Shown here in pieces: positions 1-7,208 of a DNA stretch of 17,661 nucleotides (its first letter is position 1; every line of letters begins with the position of its first letter). The DNA is from Neorhizobium sp. UBA7851 (lineage in GTDB: Bacteria; Pseudomonadota; Alphaproteobacteria; Rhizobiales; Rhizobiaceae). The stretch lies in NCBI GenBank assembly GCA_002500765.1, contig DLSX01000073.1, positions 1-17,661 on the forward strand, given 5' to 3'. Under the pieces are notes generated by a model. The model did no database searches. It was not told the DNA's origin and saw only the letters and a program-made list of their open reading frames with translations. The position numbers were made by a program, and so were the translations under genes.

Positions 1-810
1 CGTCGTCCCGGCATGTTCGGCGGTATGTTTGGCGGCATCCTTGGTGGTCTCGCACTCGGCGGCCTGTTCGGCATGCTGATGGGCGGCGGCTTCGGCGGCA
101 TGGCCGGTTTCTTCGGCATGCTGCTGCAGATCGCGCTGATTGCAGGTCTCGCGATGCTTGCCTTCCGCTTCTTCGCCCGTCGCCAGCAACAGCAGGCAGC
201 TGGCCCGGCTGGCAATTCCCGTGCCTACGGCAATGGCGGCAACGGCAACGATGGTTTCGGCCAGAGCCAGAACAACGCCTATGAGGCGCCGCAGCAGAAC
301 CAGGGCGGCTTCCAGATTCCGAAGATCGGCTCCGGCGCCGGTGCAGCAGGTTTCGGTGGCGCAAGCCAAGCCGTTCAGCGTCAGGCCGGACCGGATACGG
401 ACGAAGTCGGTATCACAAATCGCGACCTCAGCCAGTTCGAAAAGCTGCTGACTGACGTGCAGGGCGCTTATGCGGACGAAAATTATGCCAAGCTTCGTGA
501 TCTCACGACGCCGGAAGCCATGTCCTACCTCGCTGAGGAGCTGGGCGAAAACGCTACCAATGGCGTGAAGAACGAAGTTCGCGACGTTACATTGCTGCAG
601 GGCGATCTTGCCGAAGCATGGCGCGAAAACGGTCAGGAATATGCGACCGTCGCAATGCGCTATTCCTCGGTCGACTTCCTGCGCGATCGCAATACCGGCG
701 AAGTCGCCGAGGGTGATCCGAATGCGGTTACCGAAACGGTCGAAGTCTGGACCTTCGTGCGCAAGCCGGCCAACGACTGGAAGCTTTCGGCAATCCAGTC
801 TGCTGCCTGA
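1..810 (+). CDS. Tim44-domain membrane protein (5' partial)
   Basis: The reading frame is open back to the first base, so the true start lies upstream and the ATG at 13 is probably internal. The visible part opens with a Gly/Met/Phe-rich tract (GGMFGG-type repeats) and one hydrophobic helix at about residues 35-55 counted from the ATG at 13. A polar, Gln/Asn/Gly-rich linker follows (about 58-130), then a C-terminal globular domain of about 130 residues that resembles the Tim44/TimA fold. In bacteria this family is membrane-anchored with a periplasmic or cytoplasmic lipid-binding-like domain, and its physiological role is poorly defined; the mitochondrial relative anchors mtHsp70 at the TIM23 translocon. 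The Gly-rich start with a single helix followed by a Tim44 domain is typical of rhizobial members. It converges with the DUF1810 gene, five bases away. Family call fairly firm; function not established. Confidence 0.8.
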   Translation, partial: RRPGMFGGMFGGILGGLALGGLFGMLMGGGFGGMAGFFGMLLQIALIAGLAMLAFRFFARRQQQQAAGPAGNSRAYGNGGNGNDGFGQSQNNAYEAPQQNQGGFQIPKIGSGAGAAGFGGASQAVQRQAGPDTDEVGITNRDLSQFEKLLTDVQGAYADENYAKLRDLTTPEAMSYLAEELGENATNGVKNEVRDVTLLQGDLAEAWRENGQEYATVAMRYSSVDFLRDRNTGEVAEGDPNAVTETVEVWTFVRKPANDWKLSAIQSAA

Positions 811-815
811 GGCGC

Positions 816-1250
816 TTAAAACTTGAGGAGTTCGGCGGTCCTGCCATCGTGCTCCCCTTCATAGAAGACGTGAAGGGCTCGCTCATAAGGCGAGCCCTTT
901 TCGCTGACCAGATGAAAGAGTGTCATCGAGCTTCTGAACTTCAGCTCATCCGTTGCGCCGAGAATGTCGCCGACGCTGCGTCCCTCATGCCCGATCATGA
1001 CAGCGGTACATTCGCCAAGCCGCCAGCCGAGCAGGGGGTGTTCGAGATAAGCGATGGCTTCGGCCCGCGAGCGAATGGCGAAACGCTGCGACATGGAAGA
1101 AGCTCCCAGGCCGGTGAGCTGCGGAAAAATATACCACATCCAATGGCTTCGCTTCTGCCCGTCACGCAGTTCGGCGATGACCTGATTGTAGATCGACGCC
1201 TGTGCCTCGACGAAGCGGGTCAGATCGAAAGGGACAAATTGTTCGTTCAT
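816..1250 (-). CDS. DUF1810 family protein
   Basis: Encodes 144 residues. The start at 1250 is preferred over an upstream in-frame one (1313) because a GAGGAG-type ribosome-binding site sits about six bases before it and the family normally begins just before the 'FDLTRFVEAQ' segment. The conserved features of DUF1810 are visible: the 'DLxRFVxAQ' start, 'KRSHWMWYIFPQ', 'LGxSSMSQRFAI', 'EAIAYLxHPLLGxRL', and a C-terminal 'SSMTLF' followed by an 'F(Y/F)xGExDxxT' segment. The protein is small and soluble, with no signal peptide. The family has no assigned enzymatic function, although members are sometimes found next to ADP-ribose or NAD metabolism genes. Here it stands alone, divergent from the MscS gene and convergent with the Tim44-like gene, so context gives no role. 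Confidence 0.85.
   Translation of the reverse strand: MNEQFVPFDLTRFVEAQASIYNQVIAELRDGQKRSHWMWYIFPQLTGLGASSMSQRFAIRSRAEAIAYLEHPLLGWRLGECTAVMIGHEGRSVGDILGATDELKFRSSMTLFHLVSEKGSPYERALHVFYEGEHDGRTAELLKF
873..901 (+). terminator. Hairpin terminator inside the convergent DUF1810 gene
   Basis: A perfect 10-bp stem (aagggctcgc at 873-882, gcgagccctt at 890-899) with a 7-base loop ends in TTTT (898-901). It lies about 60 bases past the Tim44-gene stop and inside the 3' part of the opposite-strand DUF1810 reading frame. The stem is GC-rich and the T-tract short, so it may be an efficient or a partial Rho-independent terminator for the plus-strand transcript. The assignment is inferred from structure only. 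Confidence 0.5.
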
Positions 1251-1347
1251 GGCCTGCTCCTCACCCCAATTGCGGCATGAAGTCGGAGAAAGATGATATT
1301 TTTGCGGCTGCACTTTTTTATGTTGCGCCGCACCCTAACTGGGTGGA

Positions 1348-2469
1348 ATGGACCAGTTTATCGCAGAATTCCGGCAATATACAGATTGGCTGCCGAACTG
1401 GGTGGTGAGCCTTTGCGTGCTTGCTGCCGCAATCGTGATCGGCCTTGCCGTTCACCGGCTCGTTTTTCGCATCCTCACCCGGGTGGTGGAGAACAAGGAC
1501 CTGTTCTGGCGATCGGTCGTGTCGCGCGGTCAGCGCCCGTTGCGGTTCGCCATCCTGATCTTCACGCTGTCCTTTGCCGCCAATATCGCGCCACTTGCTC
1601 CGCGCCCGTCAGAGGTCATCCGCCATGTCCTGCTGATCGGCTTCATTCTCGTTGTCGGCTGGTCGGCGAAAGCGGCGCTGCATATCTGGATGACGGTCTA
1701 TCTGCGTCGTTTCAAGCTGGACGCGGAAGACAATCTTCTGGCGCGCACTCACGTCACCCAATCACGGATCGCGGAACGGATTGCAGGTGCGATGATCATC
1801 GTCCTGACGATCGCGGCCATGCTGATGACTTTTCCGGCGGTCCAGCAATATGGCGTCAGCGTTCTCGCCTCGGCGGGTGTCGCCGGTATCGTTCTCGGTC
1901 TGGCGCTGCAGCCGATGCTGAAGAACATATTTGCCGGTATTCAGCTCGCGATCACCCAGCCGATCCGCATCGACGACGCGTTGATCGTCGAAGGCGAGTG
2001 GGGCAATGTCGAGGAGATCACCTCGACCTATGTGGTGGTCAAGCTGTGGGACTGGCGACGAATGATCCTGCCGCTTTCCTATTTCATCGAAAACCCGTTC
2101 CAGAACTGGACGCGCGAAAGTTCGGCGCTGATCGGCACCGTGATGATCTATCTCGACTACACAATCCCGGTCTCTGTGGTGCGTTCCAAGGTCGAGGAAA
2201 TCGTGGCTGCTTCGAAGCTCTGGGACAGGAAGGTTGTGGCGGTACAGGTGACGGATTTTCGCGAAAGCGTGATGCAGATCCGTATTCTTGCCTCCGCCAG
2301 CAGTGCGCCGAAGGTGTTCGATATCCGCTGCGAAGTGCGCGAAAAACTGGTGGAATTCATTCAGCGGGACTATCCGCATGCGCTGCCGAAGGTGCGCACG
2401 GACCGTAATCTGGACGGAACCGGGGCCTCCGTTGTCGGTGCGGCGCAGCAGTCGGCGTTGCAATCATGA
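1348..2469 (+). CDS. MscS-family mechanosensitive ion channel
   Basis: Encodes 373 residues. Four hydrophobic segments (about 17-42, 65-82, 91-113 and 145-163) precede the Gly/Ala-rich pore helix (about 168-200; 'ASAGVAGIVLGLALQPMLKNIFAG'-type pattern). The cytosolic beta domain follows, with 'PIRIDDALIVEGEWGNVEEI' and 'LPLSYFIENPFQNW', both characteristic of the MscS superfamily. The C-terminal alpha/beta domain ends in a short Ala/Gln-rich tail. The size is like the medium channels of the YbdG/YnaI type rather than the 286-residue MscS. Such channels sit in the inner membrane and open under membrane tension to release solutes on osmotic downshock. A GGGTGGA stretch just upstream of the ATG can serve as ribosome-binding site. 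It is divergent from the DUF1810 gene; the 97-base gap must hold both promoters, but I could not pick convincing -35/-10 boxes. Ion selectivity cannot be told from sequence. Confidence 0.88.
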   Translation: MDQFIAEFRQYTDWLPNWVVSLCVLAAAIVIGLAVHRLVFRILTRVVENKDLFWRSVVSRGQRPLRFAILIFTLSFAANIAPLAPRPSEVIRHVLLIGFILVVGWSAKAALHIWMTVYLRRFKLDAEDNLLARTHVTQSRIAERIAGAMIIVLTIAAMLMTFPAVQQYGVSVLASAGVAGIVLGLALQPMLKNIFAGIQLAITQPIRIDDALIVEGEWGNVEEITSTYVVVKLWDWRRMILPLSYFIENPFQNWTRESSALIGTVMIYLDYTIPVSVVRSKVEEIVAASKLWDRKVVAVQVTDFRESVMQIRILASASSAPKVFDIRCEVREKLVEFIQRDYPHALPKVRTDRNLDGTGASVVGAAQQSALQS

Positions 2470-2584
2470 GCGATCCGGTATTGGATAAAATTAACTGATA
2501 TTAATTTAGCTTTGCGTAACTTTTGGTTGTTGGAGGCAGTGAATCGCGCTAGCCGCTAGCTACGGAGGACGCGCGGACTACTCG

Positions 2585-2686
2585 ATGACGCAAATTCAAA
2601 ATATGCTGCCCCTGCTGGGCTTTTTCTACTGCATCTACCTGTTCTTTCGCTGGGTCGTTCATGACATGAACAGGTCGTCCGACTGA
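2585..2686 (+). CDS. Possible 33-residue single-helix membrane peptide
   Basis: ATG at 2585 opens a 33-codon frame ending in TGA at 2684-2686. The product starts MTQIQN, continues with a clear hydrophobic helix of about 18 residues rich in Leu and Phe (residues 7-25), then a short polar tail (HDMNRSSD), giving a one-pass membrane peptide. A GGAGG lies at 2564-2568, but 16 bases from the ATG is longer than ideal, which lowers confidence. It occupies the gap between the MscS gene and mnmA, and nothing else in that gap looks coding. I do not recognise the family. The clean hydrophobic segment and basic residues (Arg22, Arg30) argue for a real small protein; chance in a 385-base gap is the alternative. 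Confidence 0.4.
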   Translation: MTQIQNMLPLLGFFYCIYLFFRWVVHDMNRSSD

Positions 2687-2724
2687 CTGTCGGCGGCGAT
2701 AGAACTGCGGCCTTGACCGTGCTG

Positions 2725-2753
2725 CTTGCACGCGGGGCGAATAGTTTCTATAT
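2725..2753 (+). promoter_or_regulatory. Candidate sigma-70 promoter of mnmA
   Basis: CTTGCA (2725-2730), 17 bases, then CTATAT (2748-2753). The rhizobial housekeeping consensus is CTTGAC-N17-CTATAT, so the -10 matches fully and the -35 in four of six positions. Transcription would begin near 2760, about 95 bases before the mnmA start. A better -35-like CTTGAC at 2712-2717 is too far (30 bases) from this -10. Confidence 0.4.
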
Positions 2754-2854
2754 GCGGGCGACAAATTGCCCGGCTGGCGGCCGATCCCGCGCCGGGTTTG
2801 GAAAAGCCGTCCTGGATTGACGGCAAGCAAGATTGCTGCAGCGAGAGTTGACCC

Positions 2855-4051
2855 GTGAATACGCTGGATTTTGACAAGAAGCCGGAAGATACGCGCGTTG
2901 TCGTCGCCATGTCGGGCGGCGTGGATTCCTCCGTCGTGGCCGGGCTGCTCAAACAACAGGGCTATGACGTGCTAGGCATTACGCTGCAGCTCTACGATCA
3001 TGGTGCCGCAGTTCATCGCGCCGGTTCGTGCTGCGCCGGCCAGGATATCGACGATGCGCGCCGCGTGTCGGAAACGCTCGGCATTCCGCATTACGTGCTG
3101 GATTACGAAAAGCGGTTCCGCGAGACGGTGATCAACCCGTTCGCCGAAGCCTATGCGATGGGCGAAACGCCGGTTCCCTGCGTTGCCTGCAACCAGACGG
3201 TCAAGTTCGCCGATCTTCTGGCGACCGCACGTGAACTCGGCGCCGATGCGCTGGCGACGGGTCACTATATCCGCTCGGCTGCCAACCCGACGGCGGACAA
3301 TCCGAACAAGCGTGCCCTCTATCGCCCGATCGACAGCGATCGCGACCAGAGCTGGTTCCTGTTTGCCACGACGCAGGAGCAGATCGACTATCTGCGTTTC
3401 CCGCTCGGCGGTATGTCCAAGGCACAGGTTCGCGAGCTTGCCGAAGAAATGGGACTGGTCGTTGCCAAGAAGGCCGACAGCCAAGACATCTGCTTCGTGC
3501 CTGCCGGCAAATACGCCGACATCATCAACAAGGTGAAGCCGAATGCCGCGCTTGCCGGCGATATCGTCCATATGGACGGGCGCGTGCTCGGCCGTCACGA
3601 GGGCATCGTTCATTACACGATCGGCCAGCGGAAGGGCCTTGGCGTTGCGACGGGCGAGCCGCTTTACGTCGTTTATCTCGACGCCCGCTCGCGCCGGGTC
3701 ATCGTCGGCCCAAAGGAAGCGCTCGATACGCATCGCGTTTATCTGCGCGACATGAACTGGATCGGCGATTCCTCGCTCGAAAACGACGTGCAGGACGGTT
3801 TTGCGTGTTTCGCCAAGGTTCGCTCCACCCGTCCGCCGACACCGGCAACACTGCATGTCGACGAGCGTGGTGTCTATGTCGACCTCGCCATCGGTGAAGC
3901 AGGTGTTGCGCCCGGTCAGGCATGCGTTCTTTATTCCGCAACGGGCGCCGATGCGCGGGTTTATGGCGGCGGCTTCATCGAGCGGTCTGAGCGTGCGGAA
4001 GAGGCGGAAGCGTCGCTGAAGCAACTTCTTGCACAGCCAGTTGCGGCTTGA
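2855..4051 (+). CDS. mnmA: tRNA-specific 2-thiouridylase MnmA
   Basis: Encodes 398 residues from a GTG start at 2855. MnmA activates U34 of the wobble position in Lys, Glu and Gln tRNAs with ATP and inserts sulfur relayed as a persulfide, giving the s2U of (c)mnm5s2U. Seen in the protein: the PP-loop SGGVDSS (residues 20-26) of N-type ATP pyrophosphatases; 'PCVACNQTVKF' with the nucleophile-position Cys112; 'ATGHY' (134-138); 'DSDRDQSWFLF' (160-170); 'KADSQDICFVP' with the second catalytic Cys213; and 'HEGIVHYTIGQRKGLGV' at the entry to the central domain. A C-terminal beta-barrel follows. The length fits the family (about 360-400). The frame opens directly at the GTG; the upstream ribosome-binding site is weak. 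It is followed by a Met tRNA and by rluA and rsmJ, so the neighbourhood is devoted to RNA modification, although these are not evidently one operon. Confidence 0.97.
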   Translation: MNTLDFDKKPEDTRVVVAMSGGVDSSVVAGLLKQQGYDVLGITLQLYDHGAAVHRAGSCCAGQDIDDARRVSETLGIPHYVLDYEKRFRETVINPFAEAYAMGETPVPCVACNQTVKFADLLATARELGADALATGHYIRSAANPTADNPNKRALYRPIDSDRDQSWFLFATTQEQIDYLRFPLGGMSKAQVRELAEEMGLVVAKKADSQDICFVPAGKYADIINKVKPNAALAGDIVHMDGRVLGRHEGIVHYTIGQRKGLGVATGEPLYVVYLDARSRRVIVGPKEALDTHRVYLRDMNWIGDSSLENDVQDGFACFAKVRSTRPPTPATLHVDERGVYVDLAIGEAGVAPGQACVLYSATGADARVYGGGFIERSERAEEAEASLKQLLAQPVAA

Positions 4052-4061
4052 GGATCGCGAA

Positions 4062-4086
4062 TTCCCTGCTTTTCGAAAGCGGGGAA
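4062..4086 (+). terminator. Hairpin after mnmA, no T-tract
   Basis: An 11-bp stem (TTCCCTGCTTT at 4062-4072 with AAAGCGGGGAA at 4076-4086, one G-T pair) closes a 3-base loop 11 bases past the mnmA stop. No run of T follows, so it is not a standard Rho-independent terminator. It may protect the mRNA 3' end or terminate poorly. Confidence 0.35.
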
Positions 4087-4136
4087 CTGGACAAAAACGA
4101 AGGTTTGAAACTCCTCTGTTTTTCTCCTGTCATATG

Positions 4137-4166
4137 CTTGACAAGGTTCGCGGCCTGCCTTTATAA
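4137..4166 (+). promoter_or_regulatory. Sigma-70 promoter of the Met tRNA gene
   Basis: CTTGACA (4137-4143) contains both the full E. coli -35 (TTGACA) and the full rhizobial -35 (CTTGAC). After 17 bases comes TTATAA (4161-4166) as the -10, alternatively TTTATA one base earlier. Transcription would start near 4173, about 42 bases before the mature tRNA. This is the best housekeeping promoter in the window, as expected for a tRNA gene. Confidence 0.7.
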
Positions 4167-4214
4167 GCCGCTCATTCCTCGAAGCGGACGCTTTTAAAGC
4201 AGCTTCGGCGGTGT

Positions 4215-4291
4215 GGCTGGGTAGCTCAGTTGGTGAGAGCGCAGGATTCATAACCCTGAGGTCGGCGGTTCAATTCCGCCCCCCGCTACCA
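4215..4291 (+). tRNA. tRNA-Met (CAU), elongator type
   Basis: The 77-base cloverleaf has a D-stem GCTC/GAGC (4224-4227, 4237-4240), anticodon CAT at 4249-4251, T-stem GGCGG/CCGCC around TTCAATT (4264-4280), and an encoded CCA end (4289-4291). It lacks the three G-C pairs that mark initiator tRNA and carries the usual TAGCTCAGTTGGT of elongators. A CAU anticodon can also belong to Ile2 (lysidine-modified); the acceptor and anticodon arms look more like Met, but this was judged by eye. Two non-Watson-Crick positions stand out: T-C at acceptor pair 4-69 and A-C at the loop-closing anticodon pair 31-39, plus a G-T first pair. Confidence 0.9.
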
Positions 4292-4353
4292 ATCTTCTCC
4301 AAGTTCAAGGTGTTGAGTTTTCAGGCTCGCCTTTCCCGGATGGCTCTATCTCG

Positions 4354-5022
4354 ATGACCGTGCTTTCCGATGTCGCTCCCGTCTATCATCCGCCGCTCGA
4401 TCCCTATCTGACCATCCTGCACCGTGACCGGGATTTTCTGGTCTGCGACAAACCGAGCGGGCTTCTTTCCGTTCCCGGCCGCCACCCGGCGCTCAGCGAC
4501 AGCCTTCTGACGCGCGTGCAGGCGGAGTTTCCCAAGGCGCTGATCGTCCACCGGCTCGACAAGGATACGTCCGGCATCGTGCTGTTCTCGCTGAACCGCA
4601 AGGCGCATGCTTTCGTTGCGGGGCAGTTCGAGGCGCGCATGACGAAGAAATCCTATGTCGCGGAAGTCTGTGGCAGGGTTGAGGGCGATGAGGGGACGAT
4701 CGATCTGCCGCTTGCCATCGATCCCGACAACAAACCTCGCCATCGGGTCGATTACGAGCACGGCAAACCGGCGCTGACACGTTGGCAGGTTCTTGGGCAT
4801 GGCGAGAACAGGACGCGACTTCGCCTGTTTCCGATGACCGGGCGCACCCATCAATTGCGGGTGCATATGAAGGCGCTCGGCCATGTTATTCTTGGCGATG
4901 AGTTTTATGCAGAGGGTGAAGCACTGGCGGCTTCGGACCGTCTGCTGCTTCATGCCGAGGAGCTGACCTTCCGCAAGCCTGATGGTTCGGATATCACCTT
5001 CACGGCGCCAACCCCTTTTTGA
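4354..5022 (+). CDS. rluA: RluA-type dual-specificity pseudouridine synthase
   Basis: Encodes 222 residues, almost the same length as E. coli RluA (219). RluA converts U32 of several tRNAs and U746 of 23S rRNA to pseudouridine. The signature HRLDKDTSG lies at residues 66-74, with catalytic Asp69. Also seen: an N-terminal 'CDKPSGLLSVPGR' (31-43), 'KKSYVAEVCG', 'TRWQVL', the 'TGRTHQLRVHM' motif and 'LGHVILGDEFYA', all matching RluA rather than the RsuA branch (which has GRLD). There is no N-terminal S4 domain, again as in RluA and unlike RluC/RluD. It starts 62 bases after the Met tRNA and could share its transcript. It ends 12 bases before rsmJ, so the two rRNA-modifying genes probably form an operon. 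The ribosome-binding site is poor. Confidence 0.92.
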   Translation: MTVLSDVAPVYHPPLDPYLTILHRDRDFLVCDKPSGLLSVPGRHPALSDSLLTRVQAEFPKALIVHRLDKDTSGIVLFSLNRKAHAFVAGQFEARMTKKSYVAEVCGRVEGDEGTIDLPLAIDPDNKPRHRVDYEHGKPALTRWQVLGHGENRTRLRLFPMTGRTHQLRVHMKALGHVILGDEFYAEGEALAASDRLLLHAEELTFRKPDGSDITFTAPTPF

Positions 5023-5034
5023 GATCGGTCAAGC

Positions 5035-5661
5035 GTGCAGAAATTCGAAAAATCCGATCTGGTTGTCGATTTTGTCGGTGGGGCGGTCGGTCACCGGTTT
5101 CGTTCCAACGAGGGGCGCAGCCAAGGACTGGCGAAGGCAGTCGGATTTTCCGGCAACAAGGCCCCGGAAGTCGTCGATGCGACGGCGGGTCTCGGCCGTG
5201 ATGCGTTTCTGCTCGCATCGCTCGGGGCACATGTCACGCTGATCGAACGTTCCGAGACGATGCATGCGCTGCTTGCTGAAGGGCTGAAACGGGCCGAGGC
5301 GGAAGGCGGGCGGCATGCGGAGACGGTTGCGCGGATGATGTTGATCCACGGTGATTCCTGCGCGATTATTCCGCAACTGAAGCCGCAGATCATTCTCATC
5401 GACCCCATGCATCCGCCGCGTGATAAAACGGCGCTGGTGAAGAAGGAGATGCGGCTGATCCGCGAGATCGTCGGCGACGATCCCGACTCACTGGAGTTGA
5501 TGCAGGTCGCCCTCTCGAATGCGCAAAAAAGGGTGGTTCTGAAATGGCCCCTGCGCGCAGATGCTATGCCGGGCATTCGCAAGCCCAGCCACCAGATCGT
5601 GGGGAAAAGCACCCGCTATGATGTCTTCGTTACCGCGAAGCCTAGCGGGGATGCACCGTAA
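5035..5661 (+). CDS. rsmJ: 16S rRNA m2G1516 methyltransferase RsmJ
   Basis: Encodes 208 residues from a GTG start 12 bases after rluA. RsmJ methylates N2 of G1516 in helix 45 of 16S rRNA using S-adenosylmethionine. Seen: 'HRFRSNEGRSQGLAKAVG' (residues 20-37), the SAM-binding motif I DATAGLGRDAF (48-58), an acidic residue ending the second strand ('VTLIER', Glu71), 'HGDS' (105-108), and the catalytic-loop motif IDPMHPPR (122-129), the RsmJ version of D-P-P/M-(F/H/Y)-P. The protein is shorter than E. coli RsmJ (250) because it lacks the N-terminal extension; the methyltransferase core is complete. Convergent with the amidase gene, with a 39-base gap and no convincing terminator in it. Confidence 0.9.
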   Translation: MQKFEKSDLVVDFVGGAVGHRFRSNEGRSQGLAKAVGFSGNKAPEVVDATAGLGRDAFLLASLGAHVTLIERSETMHALLAEGLKRAEAEGGRHAETVARMMLIHGDSCAIIPQLKPQIILIDPMHPPRDKTALVKKEMRLIREIVGDDPDSLELMQVALSNAQKRVVLKWPLRADAMPGIRKPSHQIVGKSTRYDVFVTAKPSGDAP

Positions 5662-5700
5662 AACCTGTGCTTGAAGAGTTTGGCTCCGCAAGACAGTTCC

Positions 5701-7095
5701 TTATCCCCGAATGACGTCTTCGTATCGAAGCGCTGCGGTGAGCAGCTTTTCGTCGTCTCCGGCAATGCCTGACAGAAGCAGGCCGACCGGCATGTTGGCA
5801 TCGCCGGTCCCGCAGGGAATGGAGATACCGCACCAGTCGAGGAAATTGCCAAAACCGGTATTGCGCAAGGTCTTGCCATTCACGGCAAAGAAGAGGTCGT
5901 CATCGGCGAGCAGGGGATCGATCGCCGGTGCGACATGGGCGACCGAAGGGGAGGCCACCAGGCGTCCGGCAAGCAAGTCCTTGGTTTCCTGCGTCAGGCG
6001 GCGGCGGATGTCGAGTATGTCGACATAATCCGCCATAGTCGTCTTTTCGCCGAGCCTGATGCGGGCGACGACGCGCGGGTCGATCTGGTCGGCGATCGTC
6101 CCGGTCAGTCTTTGGCGATGCAGGGCGAAAGCCTCGGCCGTTACCAAGGCTCCACGAGTTTTCACGAGATCGGCGATCGCATCGAATGCAGGGATGCGGA
6201 TACGCTCGATCCGAGCGCCAGCCTTTTCGAGGCGTAAGAGAGCGGCTTCGAAAGCGGCGGCAACGCCCGGTTCTGCGCCGTCAAACACACCATTTTCCGG
6301 CACGACGATATCGAGCGTCACATCGTTGCTGCGCATGATTTCCGGTCCTGTCGCGCCACGCATGGCCGCATCCACCCAGATCGCGTCCTGCACGCTGCGG
6401 CAGAGCGGGCCGAGGCAATCGAGGCTTTTTGCCAGCGGGAAGACACCATCCATCGAATAGCGGCCGCGGCTCGCCTTGTAGCCGACGATGCCGTTAAAGG
6501 CTGCGGGGATGCGGATCGAACCGCCTGTATCGGTGCCGATGGCGACCGGAAGCAGGCCTGCGGCCACCGCGACTGCAGAACCCGATGACGAACCGCCGGA
6601 GACGCGTGGCACGTCCGTGCTTCTCGGATTATGCGGCGTGCCGTAATGCGGGTTGATGCCGATGCCGGAAAAGGCGAATTCGCTCATATTGGTGCGGCCG
6701 ATCGCGACCATGCCGGCTTGCCGCAGGAGATCGACCACGGCTGCGTCTTTCGCGGCCGGGGTGTTGGCCGCCAAAACGGCGGAGCCCGCCGTCGTCGCCA
6801 ATCCCTCGATGTCGAACAGATCCTTCCAGGCAATCGGAATGCCGTCCAGCCAGCCAAGGGAGCGACCTTCGGCGACACGTCTTGCTGCGGTAGCCGCTTC
6901 GGCCAGGGCGCGGTCTTTCAGAAGCGAGGTGAAGACGGATTTGTCCGTGTGGCGATCAATGGCATCGAAGACCGCTTCGGCTATTTCGACGGGGCTCATG
7001 ATGCCCGAGTGGATCAACATCGACAGCTCGGCAATGGACATGCCGGAAACGGGTCTTGGCACGGATGTTTCCTTGAATTGACTGACTTTATCCAA
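5701..7095 (-). CDS. Amidase-signature family hydrolase
   Basis: Encodes up to 464 residues. The start is uncertain: TTG at 7095 gives the usual family length, while the first ATG (7041) has no visible ribosome-binding site. The Ser-cisSer-Lys triad of the amidase signature family is intact: Lys91 in 'IAWKDLFD', cis-Ser169 in 'SGGSSSGSA', and nucleophile Ser193 in 'GTDTGGSIRIP'. 'GYKASRGRYSMDGVFPLA' follows, as in GatA and related amidases. The C-terminal half is divergent, as is normal for substrate specificity. It stands alone, with no gatB or gatC nearby and a shorter chain than GatA, so it is a catabolic or detoxifying amidase rather than the tRNA amidotransferase subunit. Substrate unknown. 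Divergent from the lipoprotein gene. Confidence 0.87.
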   Translation of the reverse strand: MDKVSQFKETSVPRPVSGMSIAELSMLIHSGIMSPVEIAEAVFDAIDRHTDKSVFTSLLKDRALAEAATAARRVAEGRSLGWLDGIPIAWKDLFDIEGLATTAGSAVLAANTPAAKDAAVVDLLRQAGMVAIGRTNMSEFAFSGIGINPHYGTPHNPRSTDVPRVSGGSSSGSAVAVAAGLLPVAIGTDTGGSIRIPAAFNGIVGYKASRGRYSMDGVFPLAKSLDCLGPLCRSVQDAIWVDAAMRGATGPEIMRSNDVTLDIVVPENGVFDGAEPGVAAAFEAALLRLEKAGARIERIRIPAFDAIADLVKTRGALVTAEAFALHRQRLTGTIADQIDPRVVARIRLGEKTTMADYVDILDIRRRLTQETKDLLAGRLVASPSVAHVAPAIDPLLADDDLFFAVNGKTLRNTGFGNFLDWCGISIPCGTGDANMPVGLLLSGIAGDDEKLLTAALRYEDVIRG

Positions 7096-7169
7096 GATGT
7101 ATCCGATATCTTCCGCAAGGGTAGCGGAATTATCCGCCGAGCCCTATTTCATCATCATACTCACCGAGA

Positions 7170-7189
7170 AAGATCGCCGTGACGATCTT
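7170..7189 (+). other. Small hairpin ahead of the lipoprotein gene
   Basis: AAGATCG (7170-7176) and CGATCTT (7183-7189) form a 7-bp perfect stem with a 6-base loop, 20 bases before the lipoprotein start. It is probably in the 5' leader of that mRNA. It could shape translation or mark a repressor site, or be chance. Confidence 0.3.
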
Positions 7190-7208
7190 CATGCTCAAGG
7201 ATGATGCC

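Noticed and set aside
2416..2433. GGAAC and CGTT near the end of the MscS gene
   Set aside because: Only nine bases separate them, too short for an EcfG promoter, and the site is coding.
1762..2463. 233-codon open frame on the minus strand
   Set aside because: Antisense to the MscS gene, with His/Arg/Asp-rich shadow composition.
2539..2556. A six-codon leader peptide from GTG at 2539
   Set aside because: The GGAGG is only two bases from the GTG and the frame is too short to judge.
2972..4024. 350-codon open frame on the minus strand
   Set aside because: Antisense to mnmA, which carries all catalytic motifs; the shadow frame has no family features.
4083..4105. GGAAC followed by TT upstream of the Met tRNA
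   Set aside because: The spacing to TT is 16 instead of 18-19, and the GGAAC is part of the hairpin after mnmA; a far better sigma-70 promoter lies downstream.
4215..4291. Initiator (fMet) tRNA
   Set aside because: It lacks the three G-C pairs in the anticodon stem typical of initiators, and the D arm is of elongator type.
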